This document shows positions 26,031 to 33,931 of a DNA stretch of 37,340 nt, in pieces. The translations under genes were made by a program, and so were the position numbers. Below the pieces are notes generated by a model. That model was not told the origin of the DNA and did not search any database. It saw nothing but the letters and a program-made list of their open reading frames with translations. The stretch's first letter is position 1. Each line of letters opens with the position of its first letter. Source of the DNA: Phycisphaerae bacterium (GTDB lineage: Bacteria > Planctomycetota > Phycisphaerae > UBA1845); assembly GCA_029260035.1 (NCBI GenBank), contig JAJDEA010000024.1:1-37340 (forward strand). The letters run 5' to 3'.

Positions 26031-26732
26031 TTAGGGCATGCTTGTAGCGGATATCCGCCCTGAGACGGCTTGGCGAAGCCTGCCAAGGGCGAAATGTCTG
26101 CCGGGGCACTTCGTCTTACTATTTATCGTGTCGTGCGTCGTAACTCGGCTTGGTGCGATGTCGCACTCCCGGCTGAGAAATCGGACCAATTCCGAGAGTG
26201 ACGCCAACTGCTTTGGGGTCGGCCTGGTTTTCGTGAAATCCCCGACGAGACAAACCCCAATGCCGTGCTCGTTGTAATAATTTGACCGTGTCTTGCAATG
26301 GGCACCGTGTTTCTGCTTGCCCCATCGCGGCCCCACTTCAACGCGACCGTCGGGTGAGCCTTTTCCGTTGCCTATGACAAAGTGATAGCCCAGTTCATCC
26401 CACCCCCGCTTTTCACGATGAAAACGATCAAACTCCTTGGCGTTTCCTCGTTCGGTTCCACTGTGATGGATGACGATTGTAGTCCAGCGTGTGCTGAGCT
26501 TTCGCTTCGACGGAAACCACGATAGCTGTTTCAACTGGCGGGCGGGCTTACGAACCAGATGTCTATTGGCGGAAATACGCGGTCGATTCGATCGCAGCGG
26601 CAACTCTGCTCGGTAAGGCGTTTTATGGTAGGCGCGTTGCGGCGGCATTTCGATCGTCTGAGTATTTCGATCCGAAACACAAGCACCGGAGCCGATTGCC
26701 AGAAGTGCCATCAGGAACCATGTCAGCCGCAT
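26031..26732 (-). CDS. N-acetylmuramoyl-L-alanine amidase/PGRP-type lipoprotein
   Basis: A 233-aa lipoprotein: signal peptide then GSGAC with the lipidated cysteine at 18, and a basic Pro/Arg-rich linker up to about residue 80. The rest is an amidase_2/PGRP fold that would cut the amide bond between muramic acid and the stem peptide. Zinc ligands expected at His89 (IVIHHSG), His200 (THDTINS) and Cys209 (CPGRHF, Cys as in T7 lysozyme), with Tyr116 in LGYHFVIGNG near the site. NEHGIGVCLVGDF is the typical core strand. GGAG precedes the ATG by 6 bases. A role in peptidoglycan turnover at the cell envelope is likely. Confidence 0.92.
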   Translation of the reverse strand: MRLTWFLMALLAIGSGACVSDRNTQTIEMPPQRAYHKTPYRAELPLRSNRPRISANRHLVRKPARQLKQLSWFPSKRKLSTRWTTIVIHHSGTERGNAKEFDRFHREKRGWDELGYHFVIGNGKGSPDGRVEVGPRWGKQKHGAHCKTRSNYYNEHGIGVCLVGDFTKTRPTPKQLASLSELVRFLSRECDIAPSRVTTHDTINSKTKCPGRHFALGRLRQAVSGRISATSMP

Positions 26733-26856
26733 AAGTATCTCCAGAAAAAGCTCGCCTCTCGCATGACTCGCGTGAGAGCCTGACAGCTACAGCTGTGAAC
26801 GGTCGCGTGCAGCAACGACTCGCAAAGTTGGGGTCTCCTCACGGCGCGCCGAACAG

Positions 26857-26867
26857 GCTTGCTCTAG
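26857..26867. repeat. Partial copy of the dispersed palindrome (GCTTGCTCTAG)
   Basis: Eleven bases are identical to the right part of the AGAGCTTGCTCTAG copies at 2299 and 32565. The left arm is degenerate here. The flanking GAACAG is also shared with copy 1 except for one base. Confidence 0.3.
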
Positions 26868-26892
26868 TTATCGGTCAAAGGGTATGCACTCG

Positions 26893-27105
26893 TCAAGCGA
26901 AACCGCTGAACGGATCGATCGGCGACAGTTGCCCCATCTGTGCGACGACGTCGAACTGGGCATCGCACGGGCGAACAATATCGGAGCTTAGCTCAACATG
27001 GGCGACCCGACTGCCGATCGAACCAATAGCACGGAATGGTGCAGAAGCCGTTGTCTCTTCGTGATTTATCGCGGTTTTTCGAGCCAACGAAGCTGCGAAC
27101 CACAT
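26893..27105 (-). CDS. Possible 70-aa hypothetical protein
   Basis: From the ATG at 27105 the frame encodes MWFAASLARKTAINHEE, then PFRAIGSIGSRVAHVELSSD and ends SPIDPFSGFA. Codon choice and composition in this segment look coding. The frame stays open back to 27258, but that extension is antisense to the small plus-strand gene at 27119 and looks spurious. No Shine-Dalgarno sequence and no recognised family. It would be divergent from the 73-aa gene. Confidence 0.35.
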   Translation of the reverse strand: MWFAASLARKTAINHEETTASAPFRAIGSIGSRVAHVELSSDIVRPCDAQFDVVAQMGQLSPIDPFSGFA

Positions 27106-27118
27106 AAGGACGCTGTAG

Positions 27119-27340
27119 ATGGAGTTTCGATTCAATTTTTCGTATGGCGATGCGTCAGGACGGGGTTCTTCTGCCCCCGCCAATGATCGCTTTGGAGAAG
27201 CCGGGACCGGCACCAGCCAAGTTCGGCTCAAGAAAGTGCTGTTTTCGAAAGCAGCCATTCGTGCCCGTTCTTACAATGATGAACGCATCCTCGATCAAGC
27301 CCTTGAAGGACTTGCCCGCGATCTTGGCCTTGAAGATTGA
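27119..27340 (+). CDS. Small 73-aa hypothetical protein
   Basis: ATG at 27119, preceded by AAGGA about 8 bases upstream, encodes 73 residues: MEFRFNFSYGDASGRGSSA, a Gly/Ser/Thr-rich linker, then a charged helical half (VRLKKVLFSKAAIRARSYND, ending DQALEGLARDLGLED). The codon pattern is ordinary for this genome. I do not recognise the family. It is the only plus-strand gene between the amidase and TPR genes. Confidence 0.45.
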   Translation: MEFRFNFSYGDASGRGSSAPANDRFGEAGTGTSQVRLKKVLFSKAAIRARSYNDERILDQALEGLARDLGLED

Positions 27341-27500
27341 AACGCAGGACTGCACGCCCCAAGACTCGCCCTTGACACAACTTTACGGTCATTTGAAATC
27401 GGGCCCGCAACCGCTCCGTATTCAGTTTTATCATCTTAATTGAAAATGAACGGTGGAGCATTCTGTCGCGAGATTGCTCAGACGAAGAGGGATGATATCG
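27341..27500. other. Short gap with no gene seen
   Basis: No convincing coding frame. I checked both strands of 26733-27500 for RNase P RNA, because the zinc-ribbon gene is an rnpB neighbour in some other phyla, and did not find its conserved core. Confidence 0.35.
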
Positions 27501-28241
27501 CTATGAACTGGTTGCGGCTGATGCAAAATACAATATTCGGCCACAGGTCTTGCAAGGTTGCAAATCGTCTCTGGTTTGAAGGGAGTTGACTACCTCCAAC
27601 GTCACCGTCATGTTGCAACCCGAGCAAATGTATTCATCACGCTTCGGATGAATTTTTGTAACTGAGGCCATCGCCTCGCCGTCGTGATGTTCTGCGACCC
27701 GCGTAAAAGAAGCCAGCGTCGTGGGAGCGATTCCATCCGAGCACTGTTTGCGATCCGCTAGAAGCGATTCCTGCTCGTCCTTGCAACCGGCTTCAAATTT
27801 GGAAAGAACGCCTTCGGCATCGGTGACTCGTTTCAGGCATTTTTCCTTCTCTGTTTCCAAGCCGACAACTTCTTCCCGGATCACATTAATTTCTTCCATC
27901 AACTCCAGGACTCGGCTCTCAAGCTTGGATACGTCCGCCTTCTCTGTGTTCATGGCGGTCAATATGGCGCTGTAGTCTTTGTTGGTTTTGGCTTGGTTCA
28001 ACGCTTCACGGTGTTTGGCTGCTGTCTCTTCTTTTGACGCAACTTCCAGCGAGAGAGCATCAACTCTCATTTGACGCTCTCGGGCTTGTAACAGCATTTG
28101 CTGAATTTTATCGTCGGCCTTTTTGACTTGACGGTTTTGAATTGCAATGCGACGGGTGTAACTATCACGGTTTCGACGAATGTGGGCAAGCTTCAACTCT
28201 ACTTCTTGTAACCTGTGTAATGCTTCCAACGTTTCTCCCAT
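27501..28241 (-). CDS. Coiled-coil protein with C4-type zinc ribbon (CT398/HP0958-like family)
   Basis: A 246-aa protein from the ATG at 28241 (a G-rich GGTGGGTGGA precedes it; a TTG 12 bases earlier is also possible). Residues about 5-165 form a long antiparallel coiled coil with the family block TNKDYSAIL (86-94). The C-terminus is a zinc ribbon: Cys206, Cys209, Cys230, Cys233 (YICSGCNM ... QPCKTCGRILYF). Members of this widespread family in Chlamydia and Helicobacter bind sigma-54 or flagellar mRNA and secretion partners; in other phyla the role is unknown. The family is confident and the function is not. Confidence 0.88.
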   Translation of the reverse strand: MGETLEALHRLQEVELKLAHIRRNRDSYTRRIAIQNRQVKKADDKIQQMLLQARERQMRVDALSLEVASKEETAAKHREALNQAKTNKDYSAILTAMNTEKADVSKLESRVLELMEEINVIREEVVGLETEKEKCLKRVTDAEGVLSKFEAGCKDEQESLLADRKQCSDGIAPTTLASFTRVAEHHDGEAMASVTKIHPKRDEYICSGCNMTVTLEVVNSLQTRDDLQPCKTCGRILYFASAATSS

Positions 28242-28478
28242 TCCACCCACCAAATACCAAACGGATCCGGATCACTTAACGTCTGAGTACAATACAACCA
28301 AGGAAGCTATTATCGCTCTCCCGAATTGATTCCGCAAGTGCCTACACAAAAAGAACTTGCGAACGCCGTGTCGGGCCATCCGGGTGCTTGCCAAACAGTG
28401 TTAGATGGCAACTTCAGGCCTCGCCAATTGGAGATTCTCAAGAGTAGAAGCAATCCATGCACAACTTTCACGATTTGT
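28242..28478. other. Intergenic region upstream of the zinc-ribbon gene
   Basis: The full gap to the next long gene is 28242-28659. It contains the possible 37-aa gene at 28479-28592. The remainder holds no convincing frame. A plus-strand frame at 28326-28619 has poor composition and was set aside. Confidence 0.35.
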
Positions 28479-28592
28479 CTACACTCCGCCCTTGCGGATC
28501 AAGAGAGGCATCGGAGCCCGCTTCCCATTCGCAAAGAAATTGCCCTTGACGTCATACATGAATCCACGCGCATTGTAGGCATGTTTGCTCAA
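28479..28592 (-). CDS. Possible 37-aa small protein
   Basis: A TTG at 28592 opens a 37-residue frame ending in TAG at 28479-28481. The product contains YNARGFMYDVKGNFFANGK and ends PMPLLIRKGGV. Composition and codon choice look coding, and GGA lies about 7 bases before the TTG. It could be a real small protein or the preserved end of a lost gene: the frame is closed by a TAA directly before the TTG. No family recognised. Confidence 0.4.
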   Translation of the reverse strand: MSKHAYNARGFMYDVKGNFFANGKRAPMPLLIRKGGV

Positions 28593-28659
28593 TTAGAGGT
28601 CCGCAGTATCCCCGAGTGATCTCTGAATCGTGACTTCAATAAGATACTCACTTTTATCA

Positions 28660-29829
28660 TTATGGTGCGCAGGTCTTGCAGGGTTTTCGGCCTTGAGATT
28701 TTGCCTTCGCAGGCGTGTCAAACGACACTCGATTTTCGGCTTTTATTCTCGCCGCGTGCGAGCAGTCGCTGCGGTGGAAGACGGAAGAGTTTCGACTACC
28801 GATGAAGTGAATGGGCAATTGGGGAACTGCATTGGCGTCATCAATGCTCGGAGTAGAGTCGGGTACAGGTTCGAATTTTGGTTTGTCCAATGCGGGCTTG
28901 CCACCCGATGCCCATGCAGCTGTGATTAAATTCGTAGCCAGCGCGCTACCCGCCTTTAACCTGGACTCAATCAAATCACCCGCACGAAGCGAAAGTAAAT
29001 GGTAATACTCATTTTCACTTCGCAAGAAAGAGGCTTGATCGACGACTTGAAGCTCTTTCAAGATGTCCGCATCGATTCGACTCAATCTGTCTACATGAAA
29101 ATGACTCTGTCGTAGCAGTTCAAACACGGCATCGCGCGGGTTATCGACAGGATGAATTCTCCCAGGCCAAACGCGTATCTCGAAACTCAGCCGGTCGCGA
29201 TATTGCCGCACGAAACCGTTATGACACCGCATACGAACACTGCCAGTCCAACCGAGAGGGTCCTCCCAATGCGGGTTTCCGTTACCAACGCCATCGCGAT
29301 CAATCGTTGTGTTGAAAGGCAAGGCGGCGAAGGTCGAACAATGCGTAACGAACCCCGCGTATTTCAGTACGTTGTTTTCGTCTTGCACTCGGAATGACTC
29401 GCGCAAATTGTCAAAGAAATCCAACAGCGTCCATGGAAGGCTTCCGCCATGAGATACACCGTATTTTTTGAACATTTTTCGCGCGTCGCTTCGCTTGTGT
29501 GGAAACAGCTTGACGGCACGCATCTTTGCACGAGCGTCGCCATTAGGCGCAGCTGCATCGAGCATGATGAACTGCCATGGGTAGTCGCTCGTGAGCTTGT
29601 TCCCGCCGGGGTTCAATAATCGTGCGGGGCCATTCACAGCATTTTGCAGGTAGACGTTTTTGTTCTTTATGAAAAAATCCTGCAACGGGTTGCTTAATGT
29701 TTCGAGGGTGGCCTCGGCGACGATTTCGCACGAAACAGCGTGGGTAGGTGCAGGTGGTTCCGCGAAAGATCTTCCGCAGAATGCAAGAGAAAACAGGGTT
29801 ATCCAAGATGACACGTTATTGTGTCTCAC
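28660..29829 (-). CDS. Secreted S1/P1-nuclease-like protein with Ada-like C-terminal domain, active site apparently lost
   Basis: About 389-395 aa. GTG at 29829 follows a GGGG stretch and begins the signal peptide; a TTG at 29847 is the alternative (residue numbers here count from the TTG). Residues about 35-255 follow the helical order of zinc-dependent S1/P1 nuclease/phospholipase C proteins, but the usual ligands look replaced: SCEIVAEA instead of GHxIVAxxA, and FVTHCSTFAALPFNTT where families have HYVGDAHQPLH. Only one His (169) of that motif remains. Residues 348-393 are an Ada-like metal-binding domain with HRSDC, FDTPAKAKSQGRKPC and a final KTC (C362, C390, C393). Probably a binding rather than cutting protein. 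Confidence 0.72.
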   Translation of the reverse strand: MRHNNVSSWITLFSLAFCGRSFAEPPAPTHAVSCEIVAEATLETLSNPLQDFFIKNKNVYLQNAVNGPARLLNPGGNKLTSDYPWQFIMLDAAAPNGDARAKMRAVKLFPHKRSDARKMFKKYGVSHGGSLPWTLLDFFDNLRESFRVQDENNVLKYAGFVTHCSTFAALPFNTTIDRDGVGNGNPHWEDPLGWTGSVRMRCHNGFVRQYRDRLSFEIRVWPGRIHPVDNPRDAVFELLRQSHFHVDRLSRIDADILKELQVVDQASFLRSENEYYHLLSLRAGDLIESRLKAGSALATNLITAAWASGGKPALDKPKFEPVPDSTPSIDDANAVPQLPIHFIGSRNSSVFHRSDCSHAARIKAENRVSFDTPAKAKSQGRKPCKTCAP

Positions 29830-29864
29830 GATGCGCCCCAGATTCAATTCGACAAGCTAATGCT

Positions 29865-30479
29865 CTAAGAGGACTCTTTGGCTCCCTCGGCGTCCGGCAT
29901 GTCGATCCCCGCACGATTTAGAATCTTGCGTAGTAGATAATCCTCCATCGCAGGGTCACGCCCCATATCGATCCATCGATTGTGCGCCGCCGTGATGCGT
30001 GCTATGCCTGTCGTTGACGGCAAGCTGGCACCAAAGAATTCATACGCCCCGCCCGAACTGTTGAATTGTCGATCCGGGGAGGAGAACCTCTGCTTATGGA
30101 CTTCGACACTTAAACGTTTATTGGCCAGGCTTTGATCTGACTCGAACGTAACCTTTACCCATCTCCGTATTGGATTGAGGGTTGATTCCCATGCGTCATG
30201 GGTCGTAGCTACATCCTGTCGCCAAAACTCGAAGAACTGTTTCGATGTCGTTGGCAATGTCGTAGCAAGCCCGGTCCGACGTTCAACGCGATCCAATTTG
30301 AATCGGTGTTCGCGGAGCGTGTCCAACACGGCGTCCCACAAAATATCGCCAGCCTGGGGACTATCCGTCGGCACACGGCAGGTTGAAATGCGTTGAGTTG
30401 GCTTGCTGGAGTTACAGCCCGAAACGCCCAAGACAGATGTCGCAATCAGGACACTTTTAATTGTTCGTGAAAACTTCAT
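29865..30479 (-). CDS. Conserved planctomycete-type lipoprotein
   Basis: A 204-aa protein with signal peptide and lipobox GVSGC, lipidated cysteine at 22. The mature part starts with a polar linker, then an alpha/beta domain: ILWDAVLDTLREHRFKLDRVE, a strand with TGLATTLPT, then KQFFEFWRQDVATTHDAWE and NPIRRWVKVTFE. Lipoproteins with the FFEFWRxDV and IRRxVxV pattern recur in planctomycetes; no function is known. The stop is followed within about 20-35 bases by the start of the nuclease-like gene, so they may be cotranscribed. It is divergent from the TPR gene across a 385-base gap. Confidence 0.8.
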   Translation of the reverse strand: MKFSRTIKSVLIATSVLGVSGCNSSKPTQRISTCRVPTDSPQAGDILWDAVLDTLREHRFKLDRVERRTGLATTLPTTSKQFFEFWRQDVATTHDAWESTLNPIRRWVKVTFESDQSLANKRLSVEVHKQRFSSPDRQFNSSGGAYEFFGASLPSTTGIARITAAHNRWIDMGRDPAMEDYLLRKILNRAGIDMPDAEGAKESS

Positions 30480-30864
30480 GCGGCGATCATAAATCGCAGC
30501 CCAGTCTGGTCAAGTCACCTGTTTGTGCCCCGGCATCGCCTGTTCTGGTCAACCTCGATCCGAATGACCATAAGCTCCAAAGAGCAAGAAAGAGGTGGAT
30601 CCGTCCCGCCGCCCCCTTAGACTCGACGGTATTAAACCTCGGCTATGTCCAAGTTGGACACTTGTGAGCGATGATCCCTCCCAATTCAGGCAATTGTAGC
30701 CAGACGGTCCTATAGGAACGCTCCTTGCGTTTACTGGCCCAATGTTTCAAAAATCGACCATATCGAATCTGTATCGAACATTGCCCCTGTCCGATAAGAC
30801 GAATAGAATAGGTAGGCATTAGGGAAGGGTATCGAACGCAGATTTAGTTTCGATTGAGGCAGCG
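30480..30864. other. Divergent intergenic region with palindrome and repeated TATCGAA
   Basis: It holds a 15-bp palindrome TGTCCAA-G-TTGGACA at 30646-30660 and three copies of TATCGAA (30761, 30772, 30830), two of them spaced 11 bases, one helical turn. No coding frame is convincing. The region separates the lipoprotein gene from the TPR gene and probably holds both promoters. Confidence 0.45.
30781..30809 (+). promoter_or_regulatory. Candidate promoter of the TPR gene
   Basis: TTGCCC (30781-30786) and TAGAAT (30804-30809) are spaced by exactly 17 bases. Matches to consensus are four and five of six. The leader to the ATG would be about 50 bases, ending with GAGG 5 bases before the start. 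Confidence 0.4.
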
Positions 30865-32223
30865 ATGAACGAATGGTTTGAGGCAGAACAGCGGGTCGAA
30901 CGTGCCCAGCGTCTCACCGAATCGCAACGGTTCGAGGAAGCCCTCGCTGAAATCGATGGTGCGATTTCCATTAACCCGAACAACGCGACCTGGCACGCCC
31001 AACGAGGATACGTCCTCGAGGAGCTTGATCGACCTGAGATTGCAGCCGAAGCTTACACACGTTCATTGGAAATCGAGTCCGACGATCGAGAAGTGTCCAT
31101 TGCATTGGGTCTTGTACTTTCCCGTCTTGGTCGCCATACGCAAGCGCTCGAAATTCTGGACCAGGTAGCTCTTAACCATCCGGAATTCGAGCCGGCCTAT
31201 TGTTACCGCATCGCTATCTACACAGAACTCGGTCGACACGATCAGGCAGAGGAGATGTTCTACCTTGCGCAGGGGATTGACGACGAATGCCCTCACTGCT
31301 TCTTTAACATTGGTACATCTCTTTTAGCCCGTGGCGAAACCAAGCGCGCCATTTTCTGTTGGCATCGCGTTCTGCAGTTGGAGCCTGAATATGTTGGCGT
31401 CAACAGGCGGATTGCACAGGCCTATCGAAAAAAAGGTGAACTCAAACGCGCTCGTGAATATTTTCTTGAAGAGCTTCGCGACGATCCGGGCAACACCGAC
31501 TTGATGTTTGAATTGGCCGATATGATGCTCGAAGCCGGGCAAGTCAGTGCGGCTATGGCGAAGTTGACGCAGATCATCGAACTTGAGCCGGAAAGCACGG
31601 AGGCTCGTTTTACGCTCGGACAAATCTGGCTTCGCAAAGGAAATGCAGAGAAAGCGATCGAGTGTTTTCAAGAAGTTATTGCCTATTCTGACATCAACCC
31701 ATTGCCTATCGGCTTTGACCGGGTGATGGGCTTGGCTTATTTCCAGGCTGGTCGATGGGACGACGCTTTAGAGCCGCTTCAAAAAGCCTCTGAGCAGGAT
31801 GAGGCGAATGTAAATGTGCTGATGACGTTGGGGCATTGTTTGCTTGCTGTCAAAAAATGCGCCGAGGCAGCCGACTGGTATCGCCGTGCGTTGGCCCACG
31901 ACGCGGAAAACGCACTCGCGCACCACAATTTGGGCCTTTGCTTGTTCAAATGCGGCAAGTTTGAAGCCGGTTTGGCGCAGTATGAAGAGGCAATTCGGTT
32001 CAAACCGGATTTTGCCATGGCCATGCACAACGCAACTCTGGGATACATTCAACTTGGTCAATGGGGGAAAGCCAGGGAAATGATCGATCGTGCGCTGAAG
32101 CATGACCCCGTCAACGCCCCAATCCGCAGGCTTTCCAGGCAAATGTGGCGATACCGACTTCGCCGGTTCGCTCAATCCGTGATCCGCCCTTTCACCAAGC
32201 TGTTCAAGAGACCAATCCATTAG
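30865..32223 (+). CDS. TPR-repeat protein with twelve repeats
   Basis: A 452-aa soluble protein made almost entirely of 34-residue tetratricopeptide repeats. I count twelve, from about residue 10 to 425, each with the alternating small/aromatic pattern (for example RGYVLEELDRPEIAAEAYTRSL and LGLCLFKCGKFEAGLAQYEEAI). The tail (about 425-452) is strongly basic (RQMWRYRLRRFAQSVIRPF) and could contact membrane or nucleic acid. No signal peptide. TPR superhelices act as scaffolds, and no partner can be read from the neighbours. Several Cys residues (CPHCFF) are unusual in such repeats. Confidence 0.92.
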   Translation: MNEWFEAEQRVERAQRLTESQRFEEALAEIDGAISINPNNATWHAQRGYVLEELDRPEIAAEAYTRSLEIESDDREVSIALGLVLSRLGRHTQALEILDQVALNHPEFEPAYCYRIAIYTELGRHDQAEEMFYLAQGIDDECPHCFFNIGTSLLARGETKRAIFCWHRVLQLEPEYVGVNRRIAQAYRKKGELKRAREYFLEELRDDPGNTDLMFELADMMLEAGQVSAAMAKLTQIIELEPESTEARFTLGQIWLRKGNAEKAIECFQEVIAYSDINPLPIGFDRVMGLAYFQAGRWDDALEPLQKASEQDEANVNVLMTLGHCLLAVKKCAEAADWYRRALAHDAENALAHHNLGLCLFKCGKFEAGLAQYEEAIRFKPDFAMAMHNATLGYIQLGQWGKAREMIDRALKHDPVNAPIRRLSRQMWRYRLRRFAQSVIRPFTKLFKRPIH

Positions 32224-32564
32224 GATTGGGACCGCATCCCCCTATGGTGAACAGCATCCCATTTCCGGTTTGACCGCCATTTAGCTCTATAAGTCTGAGT
32301 GGGACACGTGATTCTCCAGCGCTAAGAAATCGGACTTGACCGCGCGGTACTTTTGGCTACTTTCTCTTCGGCGATTCGCGCAATAATCGCCGCATTCGCT
32401 GCAAACTGCCCGATTCAGCCAACAAACAGGTGCAACCGGGACAGTTGCGTACGCGTTATAATGATTGGACACTTTAAGTAGCGAGTGCATTCTGGCGTTT
32501 TCGTTTATCGCTGTCGTGGGACAGTTTCTCGGAGAAAACGGAGTTTCGACCGCTACAAGAAAAT
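32224..32564. other. Intergenic region before the exported helical protein
   Basis: A consensus TATAAT lies at 32457-32462, but no good -35 is placed for it. An 8-bp GCGTACGC palindrome is at 32447-32454. No coding frame is convincing. The dispersed palindrome starts at 32565. Confidence 0.35.
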
Positions 32565-32578
32565 AGAGCTTGCTCTAG
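32565..32578. repeat. Dispersed palindrome AGAGCTTGCTCTAG, copy 2
   Basis: Identical to the 14-mer at 2299-2312. Here the palindrome extends to TAGAGC-TT-GCTCTA (32564-32577). It ends 22 bases before the ATG of the exported helical protein, a position suited to an operator or to an RNA hairpin in the leader. Confidence 0.45.
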
Positions 32579-32599
32579 CGGAAGGTTAGGTTCATTGAC

Positions 32600-33697
32600 A
32601 TGAATATCAACACAAAACGATTGTTGGCGTACGGCCTTGTTCTTGTCGGCTTCTTCGGCGCTGTTCAGGCAACGCCCGCTGCGGACGGGAAAGCCGGCCG
32701 CAAGAAAAAGCCATCGTATGTATCAGCTGCTGCAACGGTCGAGCAGTATATGGACATGATCGTTACCAATCTGGGGTATCGATACAGCTTGAACGAAGCA
32801 CAGCTCGAAAGCACGCGTGAATTGCTCCACAGACGGGTCTACGATTTCATTCGCGAGCACGAGTCGGAAGTTTGGCCTGCCATTCAGGACATGCTTTCGA
32901 CAAAGTTTGGCATGCAGCTTCCGGACGATGTCAACGAAACGACAAAGATGGCCAAGACGATGCAACCTCTTATGAAGGCCATTCAGAAAGCGATTTTCGA
33001 TGGCAATGACGAGTGGCGGGAGTTGTTGACGCCGGAGCAGAAGGTCATGCACGATTATGACCTCTCTCAGATGAGGACTACTTTCGAGAAAATCGAAACA
33101 AACCTGAAGGACCTATCAGCTGGAAAGATGACAGGCGGTGGCATTATTCCACCAACGGACAACTCAAACAGTCCGCCAATACCCCAGAAGCCGAAGCACA
33201 AGGGAATACCGGAACCCGAGGCACCGGTTCTTTTCAATTCCGATATGTTTGACATCTTCGTGGAAGAGTTCATTAAGGATAATGACCTCGACGAAGGGCA
33301 AATCGACGCTGCTCGTTCCATCCTCAAAGAATTCAAGCTGAAAGCGAAGGACTTTGCCGAGACAAATCGAAGCAATCTGACCCGAATCGCGCTGGCGAAC
33401 AAGGAAGCCGCGAAGAAGCGAGATCGCGAAGCGCTGCGCAAGCTCGACGGCGAACGCAAGCTTGCCCTTCGGCCTGTGCATGAACTGTTTGCGCAAATGG
33501 AAACCCGCCTCAAGGCCTTGCTGAACTCTTCGCAAATGGCCCGCTACAACGCGCGAAAAACAGGTGTGGGAACCACCGACGGGAAAAAGACCAAGGCATC
33601 GAAGAGTCCCGTTCCGGCAAAATCTTCGGAATCGGCGGGGAAACCAACGCCTAACAAATCTCAGAAGCCTGCAAAGAAAGAATCTCAAAAAGATTAA
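32600..33697 (+). CDS. Exported helical protein with duplicated LTxxQ-like domain
   Basis: A 365-aa protein with a signal peptide (LLAYGLVLVGFFGAVQATPA). Two all-helical domains, about 45-170 and 212-318, each start with a YSLNEAQLE or NDLDEGQID helix and end in a related motif: ELLTPEQKVMH and ALLNSSQMARY. This resembles the LTxxQ motif of Spy/CpxP periplasmic chaperones, but similarity is weak and I infer only a comparable fold. They are joined by a Pro-rich linker (PPTDNSNSPPIPQKPK). The last 45 residues are a Lys/Ser/Pro tail, likely disordered and suited to binding acidic polymers. A palindrome lies in the leader and a small terminator follows. Confidence 0.82.
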   Translation: MNINTKRLLAYGLVLVGFFGAVQATPAADGKAGRKKKPSYVSAAATVEQYMDMIVTNLGYRYSLNEAQLESTRELLHRRVYDFIREHESEVWPAIQDMLSTKFGMQLPDDVNETTKMAKTMQPLMKAIQKAIFDGNDEWRELLTPEQKVMHDYDLSQMRTTFEKIETNLKDLSAGKMTGGGIIPPTDNSNSPPIPQKPKHKGIPEPEAPVLFNSDMFDIFVEEFIKDNDLDEGQIDAARSILKEFKLKAKDFAETNRSNLTRIALANKEAAKKRDREALRKLDGERKLALRPVHELFAQMETRLKALLNSSQMARYNARKTGVGTTDGKKTKASKSPVPAKSSESAGKPTPNKSQKPAKKESQKD

Positions 33698-33706
33698 CGG
33701 CTGCTG

Positions 33707-33725
33707 GCTCGACAAGCGAGCTTTT
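33707..33725 (+). terminator. Short intrinsic terminator after the exported helical protein
   Basis: GCTCG, loop ACAAG, CGAGC, then TTTT, starting 10 bases after the stop codon. The stem is only 5 bp but it is GC-rich and correctly placed. Confidence 0.45.
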
Positions 33726-33740
33726 CCCGTTCTCGCGGGA

Positions 33741-33746
33741 TATAAT
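33741..33746 (+). promoter_or_regulatory. Candidate -10 box upstream of the tandem zinc-ribbon genes
   Basis: A consensus TATAAT just after the terminator. No convincing -35 is present at 16-18 bases. The leader to the GTG at 33932 would be about 180 bases. Confidence 0.3.
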
Positions 33747-33931
33747 GCCATAACGAGGCACTCGGAAGGCGAGCAAGACGCCGCTGTTCGGCGTGCGCGA
33801 ACCCGGCATAGCCGTTTCTACGAAACCGGCGCCATTTATACGTCACTAATGGTCTTACGTGCGCTCGGCAGATTTGAAATCGTGCGATTCTATTTTTGTA
33901 GCAATACCACGATTAACGAAGGCTCATCCAA

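Noticed and set aside
26741..27500. RNase P RNA next to the zinc-ribbon gene
   Set aside because: I looked for the conserved GAGGAAAGTCC and ACAGAAA core on both strands and did not find it.
28326..28619. Plus-strand open frame of 97 codons
   Set aside because: It has no ribosome site or recognisable pattern, and the minus strand of the same stretch holds a more coding-like small frame.
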